Assembly: GCA_013399115.1 (NCBI GenBank)
Contig: VXAA01003855.1
Location: 171,724 to 235,723 of the forward strand
Reading direction: 5' to 3'
Length of the DNA stretch: 64,000 nucleotides
DNA from: Anseranas semipalmata
Taxonomy: Eukaryota; Chordata; Aves; Anseriformes; Anseranatidae
Shown here: positions 37,617 through 50,300 of the stretch, one piece after another
Layout of the letters: each line of letters begins with the position of its first letter
How positions within the stretch are numbered: the stretch's first letter is position 1
Program-made: the position numbers and the translations under genes
The notes under the pieces: model-generated
The model's database searches: none
Seen by the model: only the letters and a program-made list of their open reading frames with translations
Told to the model about the DNA's origin: nothing

Positions 37617-38748
37617 CACTTAAAGCAGATTATCCCTTTTAGAGAACTGCACAAGTCAATATGAAGTGCTTGGCAAGGTATCTAAAGGTAAATGAGATGT
37701 TTAAAAAGGTGGCAGATGAATCAACATAGGAGCCAATAGAAAAGGTAACAATCTGAAAAAGAAACTATAAAGGTACTCCAAGAAATTAAAACCAATAATA
37801 CAAGATCCATAATACAAGTAAGACAGAGAACCTAGTCTGAGTCATAATTTAAGAAGTAACATGAAGGGACTGAGAACTGAAAGAGAAACCAAATGTGAAC
37901 CTCCTGTAAAACAGGGCCATTATTCACAACATTTGCACTTTTCCTTGGTAGGAAAAGCAGTGGGAGGAAAACAGAGAAGTACAATGAAGCAAAAAATAAT
38001 TAAAACGCGTTAAAAAGACATTGCATTGTATCTATGAGGGTTTCCCTTTTACATTCATCTTGCCTCCTCTGTGACTGCTTCCAGTTCTGTTTGTTTGAAA
38101 AAGCTACTGCGAGAGTGAAAAGAGGAGCCCTGGTCAGACTGAGCCTTCCTGTACACCCACATCTGCCCAGGCTGGCTGTAACATGCTTAGAAACATTCCT
38201 CTTCCTAATATTGCTCCATAATGGACAAAGTCAGGCCCCTCCACCCAGAGACTTTAGAAACCCAGAGCTCCAGCCAAGGCAGAAAATGAGCTATGGCTTT
38301 TCCTATGCGCAGCCAGGACTCTCAATTTAATAACCTGGTCTACCCCACTCTCTACTAAGTACCACTGGGGATTTAAAAGAGTACAGGTATTTTGATTCCA
38401 CAGCAGTTTGAAATTATGACCAGAATGGCTGCTTGCTCAGGATATAAGGATATTCAGGGAGTGAGGTGGAAAACTGGAGATACTGATGGGAGCGATGGGC
38501 TGCGTGAGTAGCTGTAGTTCAGACAAGCTCATGGCTCCATGGTTAGCAATGCTGCCTCAATACCACAAAGTCTGGCTTTGCCAATATATGTCAAAAGTTA
38601 CCCTTCGATATGCATCCAGACCTGGTTGCAAGGTCAACAAAAATGCCAAGTGGAGAAATGGCCATTTTTTTTCTGTCTTTCATGGTGTACCACAGAACTA
38701 CAATTTCTATAGGAACAGAGTAGATAAAATGGAGCAGAATCAACACTA

Positions 38749-38771
38749 GTTTGTTTGTTTGTTTGTTTGTT
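38749..38771. repeat. (GTTT)n microsatellite
   Basis: About five GTTT units in a row, directly readable. Confidence 0.88.
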
Positions 38772-39356
38772 GCTCAGTCCTCTAACTTTTTGCTTGATGC
38801 TATAAAATACAAAATAGCTCTTTAGAAGGGATGGTTGTTTAGTTCTTTTTCTTGCTTCCAGCAGGCTGCCCTTCCCTTTCCTGGGCCTCGAATACTGCTT
38901 TTTTTTACTCTCCTCTTAGTATTGGAGAAAGTATATTCTGCATTGGGGTATGGAATATGTTTAAAAAGAAAATGAAAACTGAAGTTTTTGCAGTCCACAG
39001 AATGACAGATCGTTAATAATCCATAACACGCAGGCTTTACATCTGCTGTTACTGCTCTGAGGTCAGTTGGCCCTGGTAAAGCAGGAAGGAAACAGAAAGC
39101 TAAAGCGAACATGAACAAAAAGCTTCTATAAGCCTGTAAAATTGAAGTGAACTCCAAGCCACTATTCCCCGGAAATGCAAAATTTGGCTCTGTTTATATT
39201 TCTGGTTCAACAAGCAAATTCCTCACTTCACAGGAAAGTCAGCAGACAGGCGTGTTCCTTACGACATTCTCAGGCTAAGGCACATCCCTGAAAAGGGACA
39301 TTTTCCCCATCAGGAACCCGTCTGTACCTGCTGCAACTCTTTCTCCTTTGCAGGTA

Positions 39357-39647
39357 AATCACAGAACCCCAGAATGGCTGAGGTGGGAAGGGACCTCTGG
39401 AGGTCATCTGTTCCAACCCCCTGCTCAAGCACGGCCACCAAGACCACGTTGCCCAGGACCATGTCCTGGCGGCTTTTGAAGATCTCCAAGGAGGGAGACT
39501 CCACAGCCTCTTTGGGCAACCTGTGCCAGTGCTCTGTCACCCGCACAGCACAGAAGTGCTTCCTGGTGTTCAGAGGGAGCCTCCTGTGCTCCAGTGTGTG
39601 CCCACTGCCTCTTGTCCTGGCACTGGGCACCACTGAAAAGAGCCTGG
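39357..39647 (-). mobile_element. CR1 LINE 3' fragment, about 290 bp
   Basis: The + strand reads AATCACAGAACCCCAGAATG and GCTGAGGTGGGAAGGGACCT, the antisense CR1 3' end, up to CACTGAAAAGAGCCTGG. The minus-strand translation includes EHWHRLPKEAVESPSLEIFK. It is closely similar to the insert at 29381-29888 (for example CAGCACAGAAGTGCTTCCTG and TGTTCAGAGGGAGCCTCCTG), so both derive from one subfamily. Confidence 0.93.
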
Positions 39648-42600
39648 ATGAAAGAGTTCACCCTCTCAGGCTGTGGGACAAGGCTCTTTCCTGTGCATCT
39701 GGCCCCTCCTAGCTTGCAGCTTCATCTACAAGCTTATTTGAAAACGGAAGACCACTGACATGGTGAAAAGCCCTCTTAAAATGGACTCGTAGATTAACTT
39801 GTAGTTAGTCGTACGTGTAACTAAATCACCGCTTTGGTCCGTAATAGTTGCAATAGCTACAGAAGCAAAGTCCATGAGAATCAATACCACGTCACTTGTT
39901 ACAATAACCTTACCTATCTTACGTAATTAATGTTTAATGTGATTTTGAAAAAGAACATCAGCAGCATATGAAAAAACATGGAATAGTGTACGGCTTTTTA
40001 TTGAAGTAGAGGTACAACTGATTTCAAAACACTTTAAAAACCTTTTTCTATATCAGAATGATTATTTGATTTGACCTGTAGCATGATAAAAAAAAAAGGG
40101 TTCTGAAGGAAAAAGAAAAGATAGCATTTGGCCAGAAGCCCAAAGCAGCTGTAGACTTTCCCCTTGCCTCGCATGCTGCTCAGCACCCATCACGTGTGCA
40201 GGGGCAGGCCCCACCCTTCCTGCCTTTTATAAGTAAGCTGAAATGTTTGAACATTGTTCTTATAAGGAAGTACAGGAGCATTTTTTTATCAAAAGTGTAG
40301 TGCCCTTCTTAGGGAAAGCTTATGCACATATGTTTTGATGAAAGGCTGAAAATATTAAATAGAAGAAGTTAAATTCTTCTTTTTTTTTATATTTTTTTTT
40401 TTCCCTAAAGGGAACTGCTGTGCTTGCAAGGCCAGGTCTAACAAAACAAAAAAAAAAAAAAGAAAGAGTATTCACAGGAAGAAAAGGAGAAAGAACTCAG
40501 ATCATCAGGCACGCAGTGTTGCTGGTGCAATAGACCTGGAAGGTAATAAATATGCTTTTCTTCTCTGAACTTAATTTCTCTTGTATAATGCTTGACTGTC
40601 CATAATCCAGCATGAGGCTCTCTGAATCTTATTTGTATATGGATTAAGCTGCTATATTTATCATGGTTAACTCAGAACAATGTGCTTCAGGTTTAGCTGT
40701 GATGTGAAAAAGTAAGGGAAGGAACTGCCCTAGGACTTTCAGAGCTGCCATACAAGCCTTGCTGCTGTTGGCGGTGTGCTTTTAAAAGGAAAGTTTGATA
40801 TACCTAGCTATGGGGAGCAGGGTTCTTTTCTGCCCACCACACTACATTTAACTGCGGAAAAGTGAATTTAAAATTCAGGAGTACCCCAGTAAATTCATGT
40901 AGCCAGGTAGTGTATGATTTCTCTTCTAGAGGCTGAGTGTTCCGCAGCCTTTTGTCTTTGAATGAGGGAAATACCTCTGGACAGCCACAGACCAGCAGAT
41001 AACTTCTCTTCTGAAAGACGTATATCAGCATAGACCTTCCTATATAGCATGCATTGTATCTTTTACACAACAGCGCTCGTGAAAAATCTGTTGCCACTAG
41101 GGATGTTTATCTTGGCATGCTAGTGTAACTCTGTCTTGGTGTCCTATTCAGCTAAGATTTAATAAGGGGCAGATAATCCTTCAGCTTTCAAGTCATTGCT
41201 TTCCATCGTAGAGGAGACTGTATTGCAGTACCATGAGGAGAGATCCTTTCCTGTGGTCTCATGTAAAACCAGCTTTCCACAGCATCTGTACAGTTTAAAA
41301 CAACACAGCATCTCCTGCACAGACAATACGGATTCGGTAAGGGTTTTACGAGAATGACTGTGTCAGTATGCACAAAATACTGCCTCAGTGAAGCGTGCTG
41401 CTCACATGTGAGTGAACTATGGAGACCTGTGATAGTTCTGCTTTTCTCTGCGAGAACCGCCAGTGATTTTGGGTCATCCACACAGAGGAAAGGATCTAGC
41501 CTGAATAGTTGTGAGAGGAATCCTGGCCATTGCTTCCCCTTGCATGGGAACCTCCAGTGCCAAGTTCCCCAATCTGCCCCTCTGTACGTGAAAGCAGAGC
41601 TGAAGGGAAGGACCCGCACCTGGGATGAGTCACTAAGGTAAACAGTGGTGCTTTTTGTTGGTAAGGTCTTTCTCCAGCATTGCCTCAGAAATAAAGTAGT
41701 TTATTCAGAGCTGGTGTCCCAAGCAAGCAACCACATTTCTGTCTTTGCTGATCGGGAGAGAAGCAGCAGACCAGACATGAATAGCTTAGACTAACAATCA
41801 TTTTTTCGGAGGCCTCTTTCACTTCTCTGTTCTGCTTCATCTATTTAGCCTGTCAGGGCAGGCGCTGCCTCTTCCTGCAGAACCACCTTCAGCCGCCTGT
41901 GCTTCTCTGGAGTCTACCGGTGCTGGTGAGAGGGTACGTGATGGATAACCAAGTCAAATATCAGGGTCAGCAAGGACATTGTTTGACCTCTGCTTGTTCG
42001 AGGTCCCTCAGCCTTTTGGAGGTAAATCCCCATGATGCAGTGAGAGGAACCGTCCCACAGAAGAAATGGTGGGAAAACTTGTCTGCTGGTGCCCCGCTCT
42101 GTGGGCATCTGAGGGGGAAGGACAGGACACAGAGTAGTAGGGTCAGGAGGAGAGGATAAGTGGGGCAGCCCCAGGTTTGGGCTCAGGTGGACTCTCTGGT
42201 GACCACAGGCCAAAAGGACTTGTACCAAGTCAAACCACCAAGCCACGATGGTGGTTTGCATCTATACCTGCAACCAGCTACTAATAAATAACAACAGTAC
42301 AACAAACGTCAAGAAATTGCATAGCCAGGACACCACTTTGCACAGTTTTGCCAAACACAGGCCTAGAGCTGGACACCCTCCAAATCAAAAGTTATTTCAC
42401 CTACTTTTGAACCTTCACGATACACTTCCCCCTCCTTTTTTTTTTTTCTGTGTCTGCAGACATGAGCCTCAGAGGCTTGTTTCCACACGCCTTCCTAAGA
42501 AAGACTGAACAATCATGTTGCTAGTATCTCTCTTCTTTATGGTTTCCTCATGGTATCCTGGCCACACAGCCTCACATAATGGACTTCTCAAGCTTTTAGT

Positions 42601-45600
42601 TAAATATCATTGCAATCAGCCCAGGGTAGCGTTACAGTGCTACAGGTTTTGTGTGGCCTTGTGAGGTGCACATTTAGCCATGACTGGCTCTCAGAGAATC
42701 CAGAGAGGAAGCCAGGTTTTGTTGGTTGTGCTCCTCACAGAAGTCTGTGTGTGTTTTTGCCAATTTTTTTGATTCTGGCAGATAAATCTTGAAGTGGATA
42801 GTGGGTTATAGTTGAACGTACCCTTAGGAGAGTTGGCAGTTCACTTTCAATTTTCTGGGAAATCTCAGATGGATGTAATGTTTGGCAATGGAAGGAAAAG
42901 GTCTGGAGGAGAATGAAGCAGGAGGAGGTAATACTGCTTCCTCTGACGCCTGCAAGCTCCAGAAGATAAATAATTTAGACCAGAGTTTTTAAGAAGACAG
43001 AATGAGACTGTGCTGCTACCCTCCATCATCTGATCCTCCAAGTTTCTTTTAATCATCCTAGGAAATAATATGCAGATTCTGGTTTTAGCAGGACTTTCAA
43101 GCACTTGTCAAAACAGATCAATGCTTGCATTAAAAAACTTTCTTAATAGAATCTCATTTCTGAGAGAGTTCATGCAAAGTTAGTGCTCCTTCTACAAAAG
43201 GCTCGTCTTGTCTCTGGCTCATACCGGATGGGATATTAGGAAAATAACGTGGTTACAATATGAAGAAGTAATTCTAAAGAGAGACGTAAGCCTCCAATTA
43301 AGTTTTCACACTTTAAAATGAACTGAAAAACAAGTTCATTAATGACACTCTCCTTTTCAAACACTCACCAGCATGTGGTGATATCTCCTTTTCTTGCCCT
43401 CTGTGAGTAATGGCATACATGGCCAATAGGCTGTGACTCCTTGTTCTCTTTTTAGGCTCCTCTGGCCTAGCTGGATTCGCAGGGGTGAGATTTCTTACCA
43501 AGGCAGCTGTGCTCAAAAAAGTCCCAGTATGGAAGCTCCTATACCACATTTTTACCAAAATAATTAGTTTCATTTCTCAGGGGCTCCCCATCAGAGCAAA
43601 GTGCAGGTTTATCTGTACAGCTGCATCTGATGCGCAAGTGCTTATTTGATGTTATGTACCAGGAAGCTGTAATAATACCTTATCTCCTACTATCAGTCTG
43701 CACTTGGCCTTGTTCAGGACACTAACCTTTGAACTCTTATTTGATTTTTATCTGTGCAGCCACCTCCAGGGTTGGTTTGGGTAGGGCAGTTCTTAACACA
43801 TACTGTGTAAGAAATAGTCGAGTGTATAGGGCTGTACTGGTTATTTTATGCTACTACAGGTTATTCCTCTTGATCTTCAGGAATGAAATTTATATTATTT
43901 TATGTAATTAGTTTATAGTTTACATAATGTTTATATTAGTATTCCTTTTTTTATATTAGTGAAAATAAGTATATATGAATATTATGCAAATTATTTTAGA
44001 TCCAATAAAGAGTACCCATGATGGGGAAGGCTATGCTGTTTTAAGAAGCGCTAGTGTCTGATCTTAAGGGCTAATCTAGATCTCTTAAAGGAGGAACTTG
44101 AGTTTGAATGAAGTATTCAATAACAAAAAATAATATCAGAACCTTTAACATTTTCTCTCTATTTGTGGGTGAACTTCAAAGTGAAACAAATGGCCTGGTT
44201 ACTGGGGCAGCGGGGGAAGTGCTTGTGCCAGGGTTCATCAGCCAGCTGAAGGGGTTTGCAGCAGCCTTGCTTTCAGCCTCCTACACAAGGGTTAGGGCAA
44301 AGACAGGGAGTGTATAGGGGAACCAGGTGAAGGAGGAAAAGTAGGGCTGAAGAACACTGCCCTTGTCTTCTCTGTGGCAGAGACACTGAGAAGTGGAGTG
44401 CAGCTTAAAGCGCTGTTTAAGCTACTCAGGTTTGCACTGGAGGATGGGATCAGGCAATCACAGGGTGTGGAAAACTTGCCACCTTTGCTCCCCAGCATCC
44501 TGAGGGAGGTATATCCATCGGTGCTCCCTTCCTAGGCACAGCAATGAAGAAGCAGCAGCCCTGTTCCCGTCCTGCATTGTTTCGGTTCTTTTTTTTGGTG
44601 TGTGTGTGTGTATTTCTAGCTCCCACTTCTTTTTCTCCACGTGGTTTGTTTCTTGTAACTGCCTGTTGCTGACTCTTGCCGATGGGGCTTTCAGTTTCCT
44701 TGCAGGTTTCTCCAGCTCCTTTTTTCCTTCCCTTTCCTCATCCCCTTCCCCTTTCCTGGTAAGGACAGTGCTGAACTAAGAGCACATGTAAGCCAGGAGT
44801 TTGGAATTGGTCTAATCTCTGATGCTCATAGATTTGGTAAAGAAGACTTTATATGTATATATACATATATATCTTCCTTCTTTTTTCTCTGTTGTATATT
44901 CTGTGGGAGTATACTTCATGGGCCTGGGATGGTTGACACCAGGTGAAGGCTTGGCACTTCAAATGTACATATATGACTTACTTTACCCTCATACTTAGGA
45001 AAAAGAAAGTTTTAGGGTGAGTAACAAAAAAAATAAAATAAAAAAGGATTGTAAGACTAGAACTTATAGTTTTCTGGAGTTTGAGAGAAACCTCTAGGAA
45101 CTTTAGTCACTCTGTACCATAAAGACAGGTGACCTGCAATTAAACAGCAGCCTGGCAATTGTTCTGCCTCTAAGTCTTTCCTCCCAGCACCTCTGAAGGA
45201 ACAAGATGCCCAGGTCACCACACACCTTGGCACCTCCACTGCAGTGTCTGGAGACCCCTGAGGAACAAGGCTGCGCTAAGAAAACTGCCTCCTACAGAAC
45301 AGCTGCTCTGTTGTGTTGCACAAAATGCTGAATTAGGAGGTACAGTCCCAAGGGCAGAAGTTAAAAATACATACGGAGCAAGACATCTTGTTCCCAGTGA
45401 CTTTTCTTTGGACTTAGCTATATGTATATATGTGTGTGTGTATGTGCTTTTGTTTCACTCCCAAATGTGAGTCTCCCTGCTTAGGTTTTGAGCATCCTGT
45501 TGGATGTATATCAGCAGGAGTGTTTTATTCAAAGCAGCGAACAGCTGAATGATATTCCAGACAGGAAGAATTTAACTTAAATTTGTTTCTCTCAGTCTGA

Positions 45601-46985
45601 GGGCATAGTATGTATGAATTTGGTACTTGTTTAAGAGAAGGCAGTGGAAACAGAAGCCTCCTATTTTGGCTTTTGGCAACAGAGACCCCAGTGACAGGTT
45701 CTGGATAAAAGCATAGTTTTGTTTGACTTTGTCTGCATGGGTCACTGAACAGAGATGTTGCAGAGAGCCTGCTGTCAGTGGTCAGGGATGCCTGCTCAAA
45801 TGCCTAAAACCTCACCTGGGCTCTGCAGAAAGGACCTTTGCAGGAGCCCAAAAAGCGCAGCACAGCAGCTGGGTGGCTGCATCACAGCCGAGCACTCCCG
45901 TTTGTTCCTCCTGCTGCTCTGGCTTCAGGGAGGCCAGGTGGCAAATGAGTCTAGTGCGAAGCAAACATGTAAGAGTGTTTCACACTGAGCAGGATGGTGG
46001 CTTGTTCTGTTACAATGCAAAGGGATACAGGAAGATGGAAAAATGCATGTGCATGCAGTGAGATTGATATGTTTATTTGGACAAGTGCAAATTACAATAG
46101 TTGTGTGCCACCACCCCATTCATTGCACACAGTCAAGCACACAAGATTTTTGACTCAGGTCCCCTAAAGTGAAGGAACAGTTGAGAACATTATGATAAGT
46201 ATGTATCATAGTTTTTCCTAATGTTTGCACTGGTTTTTGATTGCTTTCCTAGTCCTACCTAGAGTGCTCAGGGCCCAAATTTTTCAAAGCTTCCTCTGAA
46301 AGCGGAGTTTATATTTAGTTAGATGCTGGCCTTGTGGCATCGTCTGAGCACAGTATAGGGTTTTCCTCTGCAGTGCTTTGATGAATCATTTTTCTTTCTG
46401 TCCTGAGAATCAGATATTGTTGTTATCATCATTCCTGTTTTCCTGAACTGCACCCAATTACTGAATACTCTTAATTTTTTCATCTTTCCTATCTAAGCCA
46501 CCTATATGCTTCTGTTTCTCCAGACAAATTTGCTGTTTTTCAGGTTTGAGTCACTTTATGTGTTTGCTGAATTGAGCTACTTCTTTTCTTTGAAGCATAT
46601 ACACCTCAAGAGTTTGGGGCAAATATTTCTTATTGTAAGCTGCCTTATACTCTTGCAGTAAGGCAAAACAATGTGCAAAAAGCAGTTGGGCTGAGTAATT
46701 ATTGAAAAAAATTCTCTCAGGAACCAAATGCAGCTAAGAGCAAAGTAGCATATCTCTTGTTCCAATTCGTTTATTGCTTTAATTGCCATCTGAGGTATTG
46801 CTCAGTAACCAAATTCTCTTTCTAGAAAACGGTGATTCTCTGGTTTCCAGGTACTGCAATATTTCCATCACTGAGGTTTAGAAGGTGTTCAGTGAAAGGT
46901 TCTGTGGAAATGTCAAGTACTGGTTGGTATTTATGAAAAACAAGCTATTCCCTAAACCATTAAAACTAAGAATATGTTCTTGCAG
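39648..46985. other. upstream flank of BCL2L14 coding region, no other gene recognised
   Basis: Probably 5' flank and/or first intron of BCL2L14. It contains TG- and TA-rich simple sequence (44595-44612, 44850-44872, 45420-45445) and AT-rich DNA near 43870-44010 with an octamer at 43984-43991. Open frames such as 41188-41619 (minus) and 45723-46061 (plus) show no recognisable domain. Confidence 0.5.
44850..44869. repeat. 20-bp perfect AT palindrome
   Basis: TATATGTATATATACATATA is its own reverse complement. It sits about 2.1 kb upstream of the first BCL2L14 coding exon. Confidence 0.85.
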
Positions 46986-47381
46986 GGACTGAGATGTCTT
47001 CGCCAAATGACGTCAGTATGGAAGAAATACCTCTGGAAGACAATGAGCGAGACAGCATAGAATACAGGATCTTAATGGCCTATGCCCAGCGGCGGTTGTC
47101 TGCCAGTAGATATAGTAAACTTCTGAAAAATGAGGCAAATGTGCCAAAATCATCATCCTTAATCAGCAGCGAAGTAGAGATTCACAATCAAAAGGATAAA
47201 GATGGGTCAAGCCAAACATCGGAATTGCAGCATGGCATGAAGAAACAGCAGAGCAAAAAGCAACCAAAACGAATACATTTGTCAAGATATTGTCTACCCT
47301 TCCTCTGCAGCAGAGCAGAGCAGGAAAAGCCCCCAGAACCTTCTGTACCCAGAAGTCGCATGGCAGATTTCCCCACTTCTG
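46986..47381 (+). CDS. BCL2L14: BCL2L14 coding exon 1 (residues 1-129 plus first base of 130)
   Basis: The acceptor TTCTTGCAG ends at 46985. Eight untranslated bases precede the ATG at 46994, so upstream exon(s) must supply the rest of the 5' UTR. It encodes the acidic N-terminal block conserved with mammals, followed by a poorly conserved, Lys/Ser/Gln-rich, probably disordered region. The donor at 47382 (CTG|GTATGT) leaves phase 1, which fits the next exon. A second donor-like site at 47405 (CAA|GTAAGG) would shift the frame and was rejected. Confidence 0.9.
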
Positions 47382-50300
47382 GTATGTGCACTGAGAGCCT
47401 TCAAGTAAGGAGTTGTCAGCATCAGACAAGTGTGTCTTAGTTCCTTCCTTTGCTGCTTGTCCTTCAGTCTCTCTCTAAATAGCTTTAATGGCTCAGGGTC
47501 TGTGGAAAGGCAGGAAAAGGAAGAAGGCGTCTGTCACTTTTTGATCTTCTTATGCTAGCTCTGTTGATTTCCAATTAGGAGGTCAGATTGCCAGATCTTC
47601 AGTAGTGCTTGCACATGAGATTCATGCTTGTGACCAGCTTTTTTGGTTTTCCATCATGTGGTGATAAATACCATATAATCATACAGGTTGCTTTTTAAGA
47701 GCATTGGCTGTTAGTTTTTTTTTTTTTTTTAAATAATGCCTGTTCTGAGGCTGGGTGGGGGGGGTAACAGGTCTTGGTTTTGAGAAAGCCGTGGAGGGAA
47801 TTTTCCATATCAAGTCTGAACCTACCCTCCCATGTGTTGGAAGAAGAGGTTGTAGGTGGCAGTAATCCATCTGACACTCAGGGATCCCATCCACCTACAC
47901 GTCTTGTTCCCTGGCCTCCAAAGCCAGCTCCATGTAAGGTGCTGCACTGCAGACGAGATTTTACCTTTTCTGCTCTAGAAAATGACTAATACCTTAACTT
48001 CTCATGAAAGATTGAGAGAGGATGGTGAAGTGGCCCCATTAAGTAGCCATATGCAGTGTATGATAGGTTGCCTTATTGTATTCATATAAATAATAGGGTG
48101 TTGTTTGTCTAATTTGTCCCAGGCTGATCCTGTTGGCCCACTGACTCCCTGGTGTCGCAGCAGTTGCTCTCTCATTTTTCTGCATATAAAGATATTTCTA
48201 AAGATTATCCCCCACCGACTTCTCCAACCTAATGCCCCATCCTTGATCAGATTAACTGTCCTGGACCAGCTCCTGCCCATCAAGCCCATAATTCTCCCTG
48301 CTGCCAAACCCAGCTGCATCTCTCAAGAAAGGGTCCCTGCCGCAGCCCAATTCATTTTGCTAGGGGGAAATGACCGTAACTTTCCATGGTCTGGATCCAG
48401 ATATCGCACTCAGTTGTGTCCATTTTTATTTCCATTTCATTTTTACGTTGTCAAGGAAAGCTCCCAGAGTTTGGGTGCAATCTCTTGATGGTCCTGCCAG
48501 TACATGGCCATGGTCCCTGCAGGTGGCAGCATGACCTCAAAGTAACACCTCGCTGTGCTGTGTTAACTTCACTTGAGGCAGTGGTTGGCTTCAGATCCAG
48601 ATGTCACCTGCCCTTGAGCAGATCACTGGACTAATTCCTAAAACATTATTTTTTGTAACTTATACTGCTGACAGCAGCGAAGCAAGCTTGGCCAGGCCAT
48701 TCTGCAGCAAATGGTGGTACTCTGGGGATCACTTGCCTAAAGAGAGAGCCTGTCTGTTTAAAACCAGTTGCCTATTCTTAGGTTTCTGAAGTCATAATCA
48801 TACGCTGTCACAAACGGCCCGATCCCCTTCCTAGAAGATCAGCGGCTCTGTGTGCGGACGAAGGGAAGGAAATGTCTGGGGGTTGATTCACCACCCTTGA
48901 AATGCAGTTTTTATTGGCTGTGTTAACCCCTGTTGCCCTCACAATAAACTCTGCCTGTGAATTTTACACGTGCTATGGGTCAGGCCACGGCTGAGCTTGT
49001 CTCGCTGTCTGCCACTGAGGAGAGATCAAGTTTTGCATCCCAAGCTCCGTGAGGTTAATTGTGAAGAAGAGCACCTTCTAGCTGAAGCAAGCCATACAAC
49101 AGCTCCTCCTGCTCTCCTTGCTTTAACAGGATCCCCTGTAGAGTCCCCTCACCAAATGTTGTCTTCAGCCAGTGAGGGTCCTAAACAAGGTCAATACACC
49201 AGGTGGATAAAGCCAGTCTGGCTGCCAGGTGATGAGTTCTCCCGATGTTCATGTCTGCTTAACGCAACAGTGTTGAGGACATGAGAAGCTTTTGTGCTAG
49301 ACGTGCCTCTAAAGTGTTCTGCTTCTCCTTTGCTCAGGATCAATCTGTGGGAACAAGGAAAGAACATTCAAATACACCACCTTTCCTGAATCTGGGCCTA
49401 CGGATGAGCTAATTGTGGGCAATACCACACTCATAATAAGGTCTAAGATTAATATATGGTGTTCTGAGTTGTAAGGATGTATGCTAGTGGGCAGTGGTTA
49501 CACTTGCTTCTGTATGGCCTACGTATAGTTAGCTGCTGCTCAACTACTAGAGAGGGGTTGTAAACGCATTACTTACCTCTGTAAATTATTACCAGCTGAT
49601 TTCAAGCAACAACAAAGCCGCAGCTTGGGAAAATGTATCTCTTGGTATCCTCTGGGTACTTCTACCTCAGGGAGCATGTAAACAAGTAAATCTCTGAGTT
49701 ATTCCCTGGAAAGATTAATTGCTGTCTTTATTTCCCACCCTCCTTCCCAATCAGGTGAAACAGCAGATGTCAACCACATTGCAGACCACCCTCCTTCCCA
49801 ATCAGGTGAAAAAGCAGATGTTGACCACATTGCAGACAAACTTGCCATGCTTGTTACTTCCAGACCTCAGCCATCTCCTTCAGATGTGACATTCAAGATG
49901 CTGTTGCATTCCCAGTCTCTGGAACAAGATGGCAGAGATACTACTGACGGAAATGAGGGTGAAGGAAATGGTAAGGATGAAGAATTTCCTTCTCGTAGGC
50001 AGTACATCATGTTGGTATTGCACACCAAGGCATTTTTTTTTTCTCTGTGAATGGTGAAGCACTCAGGAGTTCTGCGGTAAGATGCTGTGAAAGGGGAAGT
50101 TTGATCTGCTGGTTCCTGCTCTGTTCCCCACATTTCAGGGATTCCTTTTGCTGCCTGCTACTGCAAGTGAAGGGAACATCATTAAAATTCCAGGGAGGTG
50201 TGACATAAGGAAAGGAGAATGGCAGCAAAGTGACACAAGGTGATAAAGCAGTGCTAGGAATGGCAGGGTTGGGGACAGGATCTAAGGCCAAAGACCTGTG

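Larger units (their letters stand above)
37081..39356. other. non-coding stretch, no gene recognised
   Basis: Contains an (AAAAC)n run at 37587-37616 and a (GTTT)n run at 38749-38771. No exon was recognised. A non-coding leader exon of BCL2L14 could lie here but cannot be identified from sequence alone. Confidence 0.5.

Noticed and set aside
47382..47404. Alternative donor GTAAGG at 47405 extending BCL2L14 coding exon 1
   Set aside because: It ends in phase 0, which shifts exon 2 out of frame and leads to an early stop. The donor at 47382 restores the conserved protein.
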